Assembly: GCF_020906515.1 (NCBI RefSeq) | Contig: NC_085849.1 | Location: forward strand, 930,001 to 994,000 | Length of the DNA stretch: 64,000 nucleotides | Origin: Vanrija pseudolonga | Taxonomy: Eukaryota > Basidiomycota > Tremellomycetes > Trichosporonales > Trichosporonaceae | Reading direction: 5' to 3' | Part shown: positions 45,001 through 57,026 of the stretch, piece after piece | Numbering within the stretch: the first letter of the stretch is position 1 | Layout of the letters: each line of letters begins with the position of its first letter | The notes under the pieces: generated by a model | Database searches by the model: none | The model's input: only the letters and a program-made list of their open reading frames with translations | Told to the model about the DNA's origin: nothing | Program-made: the position numbers and the translations under genes

Positions 45001-45447
45001 CGACGCATGCTGGATCTTGGCATTGCGCACCAAGATTGGAACCCAGGCTGGACCACCACCCGCCTTCTTCTTCTCATCGCGGGTCAAATCCCAGACCTTC
45101 AAGGTAGGCTGGCGGCTCCCTTCCTCCTCACCCACGGCCAACAGAAGTCCGCCAGCTTCGACGACAGCCGTTGCGCGTCCGCTGCCCTCCCATGCTGTGA
45201 ATGTCCGCTCCGGTGCGAAGTGTCGATCCAGGATGGTGATCGTGTTGCCCGAAGCAACAATGATCGCTGGGGCAAGTGGTGAGGCTGGCGATGTCGGTGT
45301 GATGAGGATGGGAGGGGTGAGGTCACGAAGTGTCCGTGGGCTCTGTCCGAGGTCTTCAATGTCCTTGACTGACTCCAGATCGAAGAAATTAAACTGACGC
45401 CATTGCAGTGCCGAGACCGTTTCTGGGCCTCTTGAAGGACCTGCCAT
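42043..45447 (-). CDS. VPS11: HOPS/CORVET tethering complex subunit Vps11 (E3-type RING)
   Basis: Core subunit of the HOPS and CORVET complexes that tether endosomes and vacuoles. Five exons (45447-44986, 44937-44014, 43976-43611, 43571-42474, 42420-42043) give 1,075 aa. The N-terminal part is a beta-propeller (RQFNFFDLESV, HPVSAVALTSNLSHLAVGLG, GDGTVLLFRHL). A clathrin-repeat-like solenoid follows (LYGDYLYGKGDFDAAMDQFI, ATYLAKKYGRHEEYLRIQIE). A coiled segment and a C-terminal RING-like finger close the protein: CAACNGQLTLPAVHFMCKHS, YHQRCL, CILC. The first intron (44985-44938) is 48 nt, stop-free and ends GAG, an uncommon acceptor, but its removal restores the conserved HPVSALALTSS-like junction. 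Confidence 0.94.
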
Positions 45448-45743
45448 GGCGCAAAGTGTGACTCAAGAATGTGTAAAGAGGAGAGTGACAAGTGGTTGAT
45501 CTCTGTGCAGTGCATTGATTGATGGGTCGGCTCACCGGCAACAACGTCACTGCGCGCGCCCAATCACAAATGTGGGAGGGTGAAACAAGGTTGCCACTGC
45601 ACACGCGCCATGGTGATCGAGGTGGAGGCATCCACCCCCCCCCCCCCTGGCGTCGCGCGTCACCAAAAGAACACCGCTTGGCCCGGGGCGATCTCTGCGT
45701 CGACTTTATCTCGTCTCCATCTCCACTTGCAGCACGCCAGAGG
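45448..45743. promoter_or_regulatory. Bidirectional promoter, VPS11 and the C1-finger giant protein
   Basis: 296 nt between divergent starts. It contains a run of 13 C at 45635-45647 and CACGCGCCATGG near 45601. The frame of the plus-strand gene stays open upstream to 45519, so a longer N-terminus is formally possible, but the sequence there is not protein-like. Confidence 0.5.
45635..45647 (+). repeat. Poly-C tract of 13 bases
   Basis: Uninterrupted C run inside the shared VPS11 promoter. Homopolymers of this length often vary between strains or carry assembly errors, so the count should be treated with care. Confidence 0.9.
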
Positions 45744-48700
45744 ATGGGGGCACAGGACGATGACGATGACAAGAGGAAGACCCTGGGCGTCCGGCCAGGC
45801 TCAAAACCCCGACCAACTGTACGTCCATCATACTGCCAACTTGAGGACTGACCCCTCCACCTCAGCTCATCATCGCGCCGCATTTGACCTATGAGCCTCC
45901 AGAAGGGGACTTTAGCGCTCCACCATCACCTCGATCGCCAGAAAAGGCATCTCATTTGAAGGCCCCCCAGCGTGCTGGAACCCGCAATGTCAGCAACAAC
46001 AGCGCAGCAAGCTCGAGCCAGCCCTTGAAGCAACGTCTTCGTCGAGGAACTCTGGCAGGGCGCAAGGGCCAAGGCCTCACGAACACCAAAGGACAGTTTG
46101 AGACTCAGCAACTGCTCCAGGATCGAATTGAAAAGCTCGAGAACCGCGCCAAGGTCCCCGACCTTCTCGACCAGGCAGCTGGGAACGCAAGGCGGAGTGC
46201 CGTCCGAGCCAAGGTCAAGGGCAGGTCCCGGCTCAGCGTTGCGGCGTCTTCGTCTGCGCCACATCGTGCCGATACAGCAAACGGCGCAGGTCCCTCATTC
46301 GCGCCAACAGAGATCTCAAGCGAAGACCTCGACCGGTTAACATGGACCATTGAGGACGGCCAGGACGACATCGACCATACCTACGAGCTGCTCGAGCAAG
46401 TGCGAGACCTCCTCGTCTTGGGAGAAAAGCAGGGTATGGACCTGTTCGGGTCATCACATTTGGAGGCTGCAGAGGCTGCCAGAAACAAGGCCCGGGGAAG
46501 GCGCAAGACTGGGAGATTCTCGACCTCTCCGTTAGTTCAGAAACTCGCGGACAATCTGGGCGACGACCCTGTCAGGAGCAGTGTCGACTCCTTCGTCTCC
46601 GGTCCTGATCTCTTGTCACGCTTGCAAGCTCTCATCAAGCAGCTCCTTAGCGTTGACTGCATTCACGTCGTGCAACGGTTCCGCCTCTACCGCCCCCCAT
46701 ACGCACTCCAAGCCATGTGCTTGGACATTGCGGCTCTGCTGTATCACAAGGGCACCTTGGACATCAAGCTGTCAATGATGTCGGCGGCTATCGACAGCAT
46801 TTACGCAATGGACGAAGCTGTGACGGAACGAGTCTGTGTATGGCTCGAGGGCCGACTGGCCGAGCTCCTCGACATGCTTGCAGACGAGCGTGGCCACCTC
46901 GATGGTCGCCAGCAATCAGTTGACTTCAGCGGTGAGTGTGCCACGGACTTCAATTCTCTAACGCATACATAGATCCCTTCATTGGATCTGCCCAAGTGTC
47001 TCCAGATGTTCCTACCTTTGCGTTCTCTGCGGAGCCCGCGGATATGGACGCTCCAGCGAAGAAGCAGGGCTGGATGAGGTGGTCTCCGACCGCGCCAACA
47101 CACAACACCGGGCCGACGCCACTCTCTCGCCGCGACGTCACTGGCGTGTTGTCCACACATGCGACTTCTGGCATCTCGATCACCGCCCTTCAAATCGCCG
47201 AGCTTGTCCCTCGTATCCTCGTGGCAATCACGTCGACAGTCGACCTCACAACGGCCAAGCTGACGACGCTTTATCGATGCCACAGGATGCTGTCATTGAT
47301 CCTCACTGCCAAACCCGACGCCGCTCTGGACCTGTTGGAGATCGTCGCACACGGTCCTTCGGTCACGAGAAGACGAGCAGTCGACCTCCTAGCCACATTT
47401 TTCCCTCAATCGATGGGTCATAATGTCATTGCCCGTCGGCCGGCCATCTCCACATACATCGCCCACCAAGCCAAATGGGAGACGGGTCAAGATCGTGTGC
47501 TAGGGGAAGACGACATGACTGGCCATTGTTACATCCCTTGGAGGTCGACTGATCCATCAGAGACACTCTGCACCTATTGTAATCAGGAGGTCGACGGCTT
47601 CTGCGTCCGCTGCGTGGAGTGCCAAGGAGTAAAGCACTTGAACTGCTTGCGCATAAAGCAGGAGGAGATGTTCGAATATGACGTCCTCCATATGGGTGGC
47701 CAACAGACGGTCCGAAGCGGCGTGATGGTCCGATTCAGCAAGTGTGTCCCTCGCTTGGACGAGCTCGTCCTGGGAGGTGGCCCGACACGAAACACAGTCC
47801 AGGCTACACGACGAAACGTTGGCGGCCATCGTTTGTACCTGGTCAACCTGTTCACATTGACGCTCTGTGGAGAGTGCCGTGAACCACTGTGGGGTGCTTC
47901 CTCGCAAGCGTACGCCTGCATGGGGTCGTGCCAGCGCTTCTACCATCGCAATTGCGCTCAAGTCATGCACGAGAGGGGGAATGTTACCTGCCGATCTGGA
48001 CATGAAGTATACATCAACCCAGCTTCCGTTGACCGCCGACGCGACCCATTCACGACCTCTTCAGACGACGTACTGGATTCGTTCCAGCGTTCCAAGGCCC
48101 AGCTCTTCCACGACCCCGACCAACTCGCGAATCTATCCTACGATGAGGTGGTTCTGCTGTTCAACAACCTCTGGGCGCAGGCACAAATCTACAGGAATGG
48201 TGTGCAGGCCGGTGCGATCCGGTTCAATAATGACGTTGAGGAGGCTCTCAAGGCGGACCTCGTCGGCTTTGAGAAAATCATCTCTGCGTATGAGGAACAA
48301 CTGTCGTCCAACCGCCACACCCCTTCAGAAGCACTGGCAGACTTCTCTGGAGTCACAGGTGTGAACCTGGAAGCAAGACACGACCTCCTGTGGCAGCCCA
48401 ACTATTTGCGCTACTGTGCAGCGGTGACACGAGCGCCACCTGATCCGGAGGAGGCTCATTCTTCATTCGCTTCCAGTGGCGGCCTCTTGACAGTCACCGG
48501 AACCCCTCTCACGGCCAGTCCTGAGACCGAGGCACCGCCAGTTTCCTACGAGTCAATCGACATGGCCTCCATGAGGGAGAGTTTGGCTACGGATCTCAGT
48601 GTTGGTGACGAGCTGGCCGCCTCGATTCTGGTGGAGCAAATGCGTAACTTTGGTCTCGTCGGCATTCCAAAGTGCCTCTACTTTGGAGTAAAGGACGTTC

Positions 48701-51700
48701 AAGATAACACGCTTCAAGTGACATTCCCCCTCCCTCTCCTCATGGACTCGTCGCCGACGGTAGAGCTGCTCGTTCTTGTTATCGAGACGCTGTTGGAAGA
48801 GATCGATCTGTCCGCCAACGAGCAAGCTCTCAGTCTGCTTGTCAACAGGGCTTGGCCCAATACCATGTGCTCAGCTTATGCTCTGGAGCGTCTCGGAGGA
48901 GCAGTCATGTCGTGGATTATGGCGCAGGTGAGTGTTTCCATACGCTACCGGGCCAAACTTACGCCCCCAGGACGACGTGCTGCACCACATTGTGAAGAAC
49001 TATGCTAGCAAGCGGAAAAGGTTGCCCGGTGTAAGGTCTACAAAGAGCACCACAGTCCAGTCGTACAAGGAGGATCGCATCGCATTGCTCCACCGCTATG
49101 CGTACCCGTGGCTCAAAGCACTCCATGACCAGGACACCGCTCATTACGCCAGCTTGGCATACGAGCGCAGTAAAGCCATTGATAATCGTTACGAGGTTAT
49201 CGAGTTGATGAAGGGTGAAAAGGTAGGGCCACATGGATTGTCGCAGCCGCTGACGCATGTCAGGGTGCCTCTCAAGTGGCTGAGATTGCATTGGAACGGC
49301 TCACAGCGCTTGGCGACGCCAACGTGCTGTTTTCGTCATCACTGGACCTCCTCACTGCGTGGCTGGAAGATCTGGGCGCTCTTATCAACAAGGTAGGCAA
49401 TAGGTTTCGGCTGGTCACTGACAACCACCAGGACGTTATATACAAGTCGCTTCCACGTCTATTACGACATGGAAGTGAGCTGTCCAGAGACACCGCAGGA
49501 CTGTGGGAGCTCTCGCAAGTCACCAGCGACGAAGGCCCAGATGGTTTCCAGCGAGTGGCACGCTGGATCCGAGTTCTTGCGTTCTCCGGTGTGGAAGTAC
49601 CTTGGCCCATCATTGAAGGGATGGTGGACGCGGTGTCGCCCCAAACCAGCACCCAAGCAAAGTACGACTTGGTGTCTGCAATCAACGCCAACATCACCGA
49701 AGCTCAACCGAAACGTCTGGCGGACATTTGCAACAACTTCTTCAATGTTGTGGTTGCGGGCATTGAACGTCGACCGCCCCTCCCTGCGTCCGTCAGCCCC
49801 CCACCAGCGTCTGAAACCGAGGTGGAGATTGTTCGAATGGGCCTTCTGGCTATCCTGAGAGCATATCACACCCCAGCCGAAGCTATCGCGACCACGCCGA
49901 TCCAGCCAACGAAGGACGCACCTGCGTCGGCTCACCATACCTTTCAGAAGAAGCGACGGCCGACTGTCACGACAACGGCGAGAGTGCCCCTCCAAGCTGA
50001 AACGGTATTAGCAGCGGCAGGGCTGCTCCGGCGACGAGAGTACCCAGCAGAAATGTTCCTCGACTTTCTTTGGTTGCTCATGGTCAAATCTCAAGGTGCT
50101 GAGAATGTGGACGGCTTCTTCTACATGATTTGCCCAAACCTCTACGAACTCATCTGGCCGCTGTACGACCGACCGGTCGACACACGCAGTCGTGGACGCC
50201 TATTCCTGCGTTTACTGACGATCCACCCGGGTCCCATGCAAACCCGGGTGGCTCTGGAAGTCAGCAAGACAGGACGTGCGCAAATCCGCGAGAGGCTTTT
50301 GACCTTCGTGCTGGGGCTTGCCGACGAGAACATTACGTCCGGGTCAACAGGATGGCGAGCCGCGGCAGTAGAGCTCATTCTACTTTTCTTCAGCCGCTCC
50401 CTCAACCACACCAACCCTCTGCCAGACAACCTGTCCATTTGGAGCGCCTTTCTCCCCTCGCAATTGACTGCGATATCGGCCTGTTTTGAAGAGTACCTCA
50501 GCACTTGTACGGATGAACAGCGCCTCAACTTGCTCGTAAGGCTGCAGGAGCTTCAGCCGGCTCTGCCAACCTGGCCCAGTGAGTCCTCCGTTGGTGCCAC
50601 AGCTAACACCTCAGTGATCAAATGGCAAACTATCGAGCAGCTGTTGATCGAGCAAACCGACACCATTCGACAACTGGAGCGCGCGGACTCTGACAACAGC
50701 ATGGCGGCGCTGCGAGATGCCCGTGTTACCCGCGCCAGCCTTCTCTCCCTCGGCCTCAACATGTTGTCGGCGGGAGTAGCTTGTGACTGGATGTCGCTGC
50801 AGCGATTCCAACAGCATGTGGCTGCTGCCTGTGCTCTTCCATGGCCGGCAGACTCTGAGACGATCACCGGGATTATCCTTCCTGCCTTGAAGCAGAACCT
50901 AGACGCCACTGCTCGTATTCCGATCAACGCGAATCAAACAACTGCAAGGCAACCAAAGACAATCCTCATCGGATCTCTCTTCGTTTCTGTGGTCACCGAG
51001 TTTGCAACTGAACTGAAGAAGTACGACTTCTTGACGCAGCGTTATATTCTTGATATTCTTCTGGTCGTCTTTTTCAAGGTAGGTAAACACCAAATCTCGT
51101 CACTGACGCCCAGCACAATGTCATGCCCGTTGAGCTGCCTGCTCTCAACGCACTCCAGAAGGTTGCGATCTACGCTGCTGACGCCGACTGCATCGACAAC
51201 AAGTTGCTCGCTCTACGGGTTCTGCAAACGGCGCAGTCACACATGGCCACCGATAGGTTCTCTAGAGTGCTGCCCCAACTGTTCGTCTACGTCTCCGATA
51301 TCATGATCAGGGAGGCACACGCACAGGGTGACCCTCTTGTCATTGACCTGTGCCGCGGCTTCCTTCACGAGTCTCTAGCGGACTTTGGAAGGGCAGGCCT
51401 CTTCCTGCAAGTCCTTCTTACCGACGGTCAACTGGGTGATAGCTCGAGGTCACCAGACGCCATTGGCCGGGCTCTCCGTATCGCTGGAGGCGGTAAGAAG
51501 GCTTCGATTGAGAACCACCAAAACTCTTGGCTGGAGCAATTGCTTGTGGACCTGTGAGTTGGCTTAAAGGTCATGACGCTGACTGTTCAGTCCAGGTATC
51601 TTGCGTTGGAACCGCGCAAACATCGCGAGACTGTTGCAGTCGCTCAGCCGCCTTGCTGCGACACTGGAGGACAAGCTTACCGAGGACGGCGCGACTGGTA

Positions 51701-53118
51701 TGATTGGAGCCGCGAACATCTTGCTGAGACTTCAGAATTCGGAGCGTTCATTGCGCGGCTGGGCAAGACGGTGGCAGAATGGGACAACCCAGCAGCATTC
51801 GACCCCAACCCCGTGTTGCAGACGTGCAGCGCGATCCTCCAGCTGACCCCAAGTTCCTACTCAAGCGTGAGTTATTGTCAGCGTGTGAAGAACCCGCTAA
51901 CTCCGCCACAGACGCTTCTTCACCAGGTATCCACCTTCCTCCACCTGGCGTTGAGCCGATTCTCTGTATCCTTGGACCCAATCAAGGCGCTTATTCCCGT
52001 CTCTATTGACATCTCGTCGTATCACCGCACGGAGAACACGGTGACGACTGTCCTGTTTGAGCTTGCGGGCGAAGCCATATCCGGCCTCGCCGTCATGCCA
52101 GAAACATTGCACACCCTCTTGACGGTAAGCTGGGTCCTTTGACTGCTTAGCTGACAACTAGTTCCTCACGACCATGAGCGACGACAGGGTGGCCGGCAGG
52201 GCAAACCTCCGGAAAGAGCTCCTCCGCATCCTGGTTGAAGCGTCGCCTGGATGTGAAGCGATTCTGGTGCGCTCGCACCCCACAACCAACCTCCTGCGAG
52301 GGCGTCAAAACGCCGAACAAGCGATGAAGTTGTTCAACGCGGCGGCGCAGGTCATCGTACGGGCTGAGCTGGAATCGCCAGGCAACATTGGTCTCGTTCT
52401 CAGGGGCATCCAGACACAAGCCTCCATCGTTCAGATGGACGTCTTCACCCACGTCCTGTATGCCTCCCTGAACGTATCGCTCAAGGCGGCCCGCGAGAAT
52501 CTCATCTCGCTGTATCCGATTCTGGCACGCGCCGCGGCCCTCAGTCTGTTCGCTACTGCCGACCTTCTGCAAGTGAACAACCCGTACGACAGCTACGGCG
52601 CGCAGCTCGCCTCGTCCGTGTTTATCGTGTGCCGCCTCGCAACGCTAGCAGTGCACGATATCCAGGACGGTGTCGTGGTGGACGAGCATGCTGGGGCCGA
52701 CCGGGCACTCGCGGCCTTTTGGCGCCGCCTCTGGCCAGACTGGGAGCGCCTGCTCGCGCTCTCGCTTGCACCGACCTGCGCCAACACCTCCCTCCGGTCC
52801 GTTGCCCACTCCGTCCTCCTCGACATTGTCATCTTTGTCGGGCAGGCACAGCCGTCGCTGCTCATCGAGCCCGCCACGCTCATTGGCAGCGGGCTCAAGA
52901 TGCTCGAGGAGTGGTACCCGCGATCAAACACCACGGCCCCGGCCAAGCTCGGCCGTGCACTCTCAGCGCTGGACTCGGCCGCACTGCGCGGCCACGCTGC
53001 TGGCCTGACCCAGCCAACATCATCGCCAGCCTCCACGCGCCGTGAGACCATCAAGCAGATATGGAACGACATGGTCGCAACTGAGCGTCTCCTCTCCATG
53101 CCCACCGGCGACGAATAA
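45744..53118 (+). CDS. Very large protein with tandem C1-like zinc fingers and helical-repeat body; possible UNC80-like channel subunit
   Basis: Twelve exons (45744-45818, 45866-46931, 46973-48927, 48971-49222, 49264-49392, 49432-50578, 50615-51078, 51114-51553, 51591-51697, 51736-51866, 51912-52124, 52162-53118) give 2,311 aa. The N-terminal 180 residues are low complexity. Helical repeats fill most of the rest, with no transmembrane segment and no signal peptide. Two cysteine clusters sit in a row: first, residues 565-600, H..C-T-Y-C..C-V-E-C..H-L-N-C; second, residues 666-710, HRLYLVNLFTLTLCGEC then PLWG, C-x3-C, F-Y-H-R-N-C, the pattern of a phorbol-ester/DAG-type C1 domain (H-x12-C-x2-C-x13-C). 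The size, solenoid build and last third recall UNC79/UNC80, the cytosolic subunits of animal NALCN channels; related channels (Cch1) exist in fungi. That link is inference from general build only. Confidence 0.75.
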
Positions 53119-53224
53119 CGAAAAACACAACAACAAACGAAACCGCACGAAACTTTGCATGATGCATACAGGTGGAGAGACAATGAGCTATAGATGTGAG
53201 AAGTTGTATGGGATGAAATGCAGC

Positions 53225-56200
53225 CTAGTTCTTTCCCTTTGAGTGCCTGGGCTTCTTGGACGGCCGTCCCTCGCCGTTCTCCTTGCGCTTCTCCTTCTTT
53301 GCGGGAGCAGCAGCAGGAGCCACAGCGGCGTCCTTGACGCTGACAGTCGTGGAGAGCCTAGAGCGCATCTCTGGCGCGGCGGACGCGATGGCCTCGACCT
53401 GCTTCTCGGCCTGGGAGAAGTCGGCGCCCTGGTCAATCGCAAACTCGGCCATGTCGAGGGTGCTCAGGAGCTCGCGCTGGGCCGCGCGGGCGCGCTGCTT
53501 CTCCTCACTCGCGGCCTCGGCGACGTCCTCCTCCACCGTCGTGGCAGCGGGCGCGAACGTGGGGCCAGAGGTCGGCGCCTCGGTCGGCAGGTCGGCGCCA
53601 ACGGCCGCCTTCTGGATGTCCTCCAGGTGCCGGGTGGCACGGCGAACCAGCTTGCCAAAGAGCGCGAGCACCTGGTGGGCCGGGGCGCCGAGCTCGGTCT
53701 CGAGCGTCTCGAGCGACTTGCGCTGCAGGCCGAGAGCGAGCATGATGGCCTGCTGCGCCGCACTGATGCTGAACTCGGGGCCGAGACGGCGGGAGAAGTA
53801 GAGCGCTGCCAGCGTGGGCACCAGGTCGAGGATGACGTGGTAGTCGACCATGCTGTCGGCGTACGAGTCGAGACGCTTCATGTCAAAGGGCGAGATGAGG
53901 GCGCTCAGCTCGTCGCCAGTCACAGTCTTCGTCTCCTCGGCCTTGCGGCTGGCCGCGTCGATGACGCTGAGGGCCGTCTCGGAGCGGAACTTCTTGAAGC
54001 AGTCGTACGAAAGCAGGTTCATGAAGCGGTGGCGGAAGTCCTGGGCAAAGGCGCTCAGCCAGCCCTCGGACTGGGCGACGTTGCTGAGCAGGGAGCGGAG
54101 CATGACGAACGTGTGCTCGCCCGTGAGCTCGTTCTCCTTCTGGCTTGCGTAGAGAGGGACGTAGCCGGCCTTCTTCCAGAAGCGGAGGAGCTCGGGAGTA
54201 AGACCGAACGAAACACCAAGGTAGTCGAGGTTCTCAGGCTTGCGCTCCGAGAGGCGCTGGAGAAGTGGAGGCATGCGCGCGACGTCACGGACACCAATAG
54301 TCTCCGTGGCGAGCGAACCGCCAGACGATGCCTTGGCATTGTCGGTGAAGGTCGCCTCCTCGGTGACCTCGTCGAGGTTGGTGAGCTCGCCGCTGTAGAA
54401 CGAGTTGAGGGCCTCGAGGGCACGAGCACCGTAACCCATCTGTATTGTCAGTTGTGTCGTGCTAGGGGTGGTTAACAACTTACCCTGGCGTAGTCGGGGT
54501 GAGTGGCGATGCGAACGACACGGGCACCGGAGAGCATTGCAAAGTCGTTGTCCTGGAACTGCTGCGAGATGACCCAAGGGATCATGTCGCCGGCACTCTT
54601 GGTACCTGAGTGGCTGAGCTCCTTGAGGATCGCCTCGCGCGAGATGTTGCCTTCCAAGGCGACCTGGAGGACGACGAGAGGGTCGGGGAGGGTGCTGTCG
54701 TCCTCTTTCAAGGGAGGAAGGAGGACGAAGAGGTGGTGAGCAGGAGCATCGGAGAGCATCTGCAGGTCGTTGGGCGAGTTCTTGTAGTGGCTGGCAACGT
54801 AGAGACCCATCATGCGCTGGAGGAACACCTCCGAGGCTGGGTGGTACGAGAACAGCGTGTCGCGGTTGACGTAGTACAGCTCGCAGGTCGATGGGTGGGG
54901 GCAGCCCTGGGTGACCTTGGAGACGACCGTGGCGTCCAGGCAGAGGAGGTGGTTGAGCCACTTCTCGACCTCGTCACCGGGGGCGTAACGGATAGGCTCC
55001 TCAAGCTTGATCTCACGAAGGGATCGCACCAAACCGGCACCGGCCTTGCCTGCAGCTCCCTGCTTCGACGAACCGCTGGGGCCAGCCGAGGTCTCCGCCT
55101 TGGAGACCGACGGCCGTGTCTGCTCTCGCAGCTGCTGAATGAGCTTGATGGAGAGCGAACGGCCAGTACCCTCGTAACCGTTGATCGTGGACGCCATAAA
55201 GACGAGGTAGGGGCCGATGAGCTTGCGGACCAGGGGAAGGGGGATGGCGGCCGCCTCGTCAATGATGACAAGCTCGGCCTGGCCCAGAACGTGAGCGTCC
55301 TCGGGGGCAATGTACTGGATCGTCTGACGGTGGCCACGGAAGATGTTCACGCGGACGATCGCCTTCTTGAACTCGGGGTTTGTGCTCTGCACAATGTCGT
55401 AGTCGACGTGCTCCTCGTAACCGAGGGCATCGAGGCCCTTGAAGATGAACTCGAACAGGGTCTTGAGGTTCTCGGGGTCAGGCGAGGTGACGAAGATGTT
55501 GGAGTAATCGTGGGCAACAGCTGCGCTGATGGCGAGGCCGAGAGCGGCCGACTTTCCGCGACCACGTCCAGCGGTCAGGGTGACGGTCGAGGAGAGCGTC
55601 TTCTCGGAGATGGCGTCGACAAAGGTGAGGAGGGCCTTGGCCTGGGGAGTGTCAGTCGCTGTTCGACAAACGCAATACTCAGCAACCCACCTGGTCAACA
55701 GTCTTGGACAGCTTGGCAAGAGGTCCGACAATGTCGACACCGTCCATGCTCTCCTTCATGTCCTTGAGCTCCTCGGCCTTGCGCTTGCGGCCACGGTCGT
55801 CGTCGGAGTCCTTGATAAGGGCAATGTCCTTGCCCTTGCTGAGGGGAAGGACGTTGAGTTCGTCATCGAGGACGAGACAGTCGGGGTTTGATCCGAGCGA
55901 GAGGATGAAACGCTCGTTGAAACGGGGCTGCACGAACTGGTGCGCGTCGGTGCGGAAACGGTTGTGGACATCCTGGATGTCAGCTTTGACTCGTAACACT
56001 AGCTTACCATGGCCATCGAGTACAGCTGCTTCAAGCTCGACATGGTCTTGAGGAGGAGGACGACAATACCACCACCCTCGACCGTCTCGATGGTCCTCGC
56101 CAACAGGTTCGGTGTGATGGCCTCGTAGTCCTGGAGCACGAGCATGCCAAAGGTCTGACCGAGGATCTTGGCCGAGTCCTTGTAGTAGCTGGCGGCGTCA

Positions 56201-56635
56201 GCTCTAACCACTGCGGAGATAAGCTGAACACTCACGCATAGCGGATGTCAGTGACAGTGATGAAGAGCTCGAAGGGGTCCTGGTCGTTGGCCTCGCGGAT
56301 ACCGCGCTTGATATCGCGCTTGATCTTGGCCTCGCGCTTCTTACGGTGGCTGTAGGGTCAGCTCAACCCCGCCACTCTAGCCAGCTGACGCACGTAGTGA
56401 AGCCCAGCTCCTTCTTGTAGCACCAAAGGACGTTGGGGCGCGACGACACGCGGGCCTGGGACAGGAGGAAGTGCAAGTTCACCACCTGTGTTGTTAGTGG
56501 AGGTGCCACGGGAGAGTCTGATCACCTCACCTGGTCACGGCCGCGGTCGCCGACGAGCACGAAGAACGAGCGGTGGTTGGACCGGACGCCATTGTTGATG
56601 AGCGCGGGGATGCGCGGGTCGAGCTGCTTCCTCAT
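53225..56635 (-). CDS. KRE33: RNA cytidine acetyltransferase Kre33/NAT10
   Basis: Acetylates two cytidines in 18S rRNA (and, with an adaptor, Ser/Leu tRNAs) using acetyl-CoA and ATP, in the nucleolus. Seven exons (56635-56531, 56485-56394, 56349-56236, 56188-56008, 55972-55691, 55641-54484, 54439-53225) give 1,048 aa, the family size. It begins MRKQLDPRIPALINNGVRSN, an almost invariant start. The TmcA N-terminal domain is followed by a helicase-like ATPase with Walker A GRGRGKSAALG (near 55560-55530) and DEAAAIPLPLVRKLIGPYL, then the GNAT acetyltransferase fold with QDNDFAMLSGARVVRIATHP and MGYGARALEALNSFY. The tRNA-binding C-terminal domain and a Lys-rich tail (KKEKRKENGEGRPSKKPRHS) complete it. 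It is divergent from TOA1. Confidence 0.97.
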
Positions 56636-57026
56636 CGTGGGTAGCTAGCACCTTTGTGAGATGGAGCAAGTTGACACTCTCCTGGACCGTGAGATGCAGC
56701 CCAAAAGTGGAGGCAGCCAGCAGAGTTGCAGAAATCTCTCTCGCTACCACGTGGCTTTCATGCCCGGATTAATGTGTGGAAATGCCGATAAAAATAATAT
56801 GGCGCGAGGGACCCCAGAGTCGGGTGGGATTGGTATTAAAGGCCCACTGGTCGAATGTTGCAACCACTCATCCCCCCTCGAAACAAGTGCACACTCGCCA
56901 CTCGCACCCAGCACTACCGCCCCACACCACACCACCAGCGCAACTGAACGTACCCGGTGCACTACGCCACCGCAACCTACCCGCTGGACCAGGCGCAGCT
57001 GCTCTGCCCCGTAAACACTGGCAAAG
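56636..57026. promoter_or_regulatory. Shared upstream region of KRE33 and TOA1
   Basis: 391 nt between divergent starts. It contains CCACGTGG at about 56749 and an AT-richer stretch (GATAAAAATAATATGG) near 56783-56800, the best core-promoter candidate here. No coding region is supported. Confidence 0.45.

Noticed and set aside
53243-54475. 410-codon plus-strand frame
   Set aside because: It is antisense to the KRE33 last exon, and KRE33 homology there is unambiguous.
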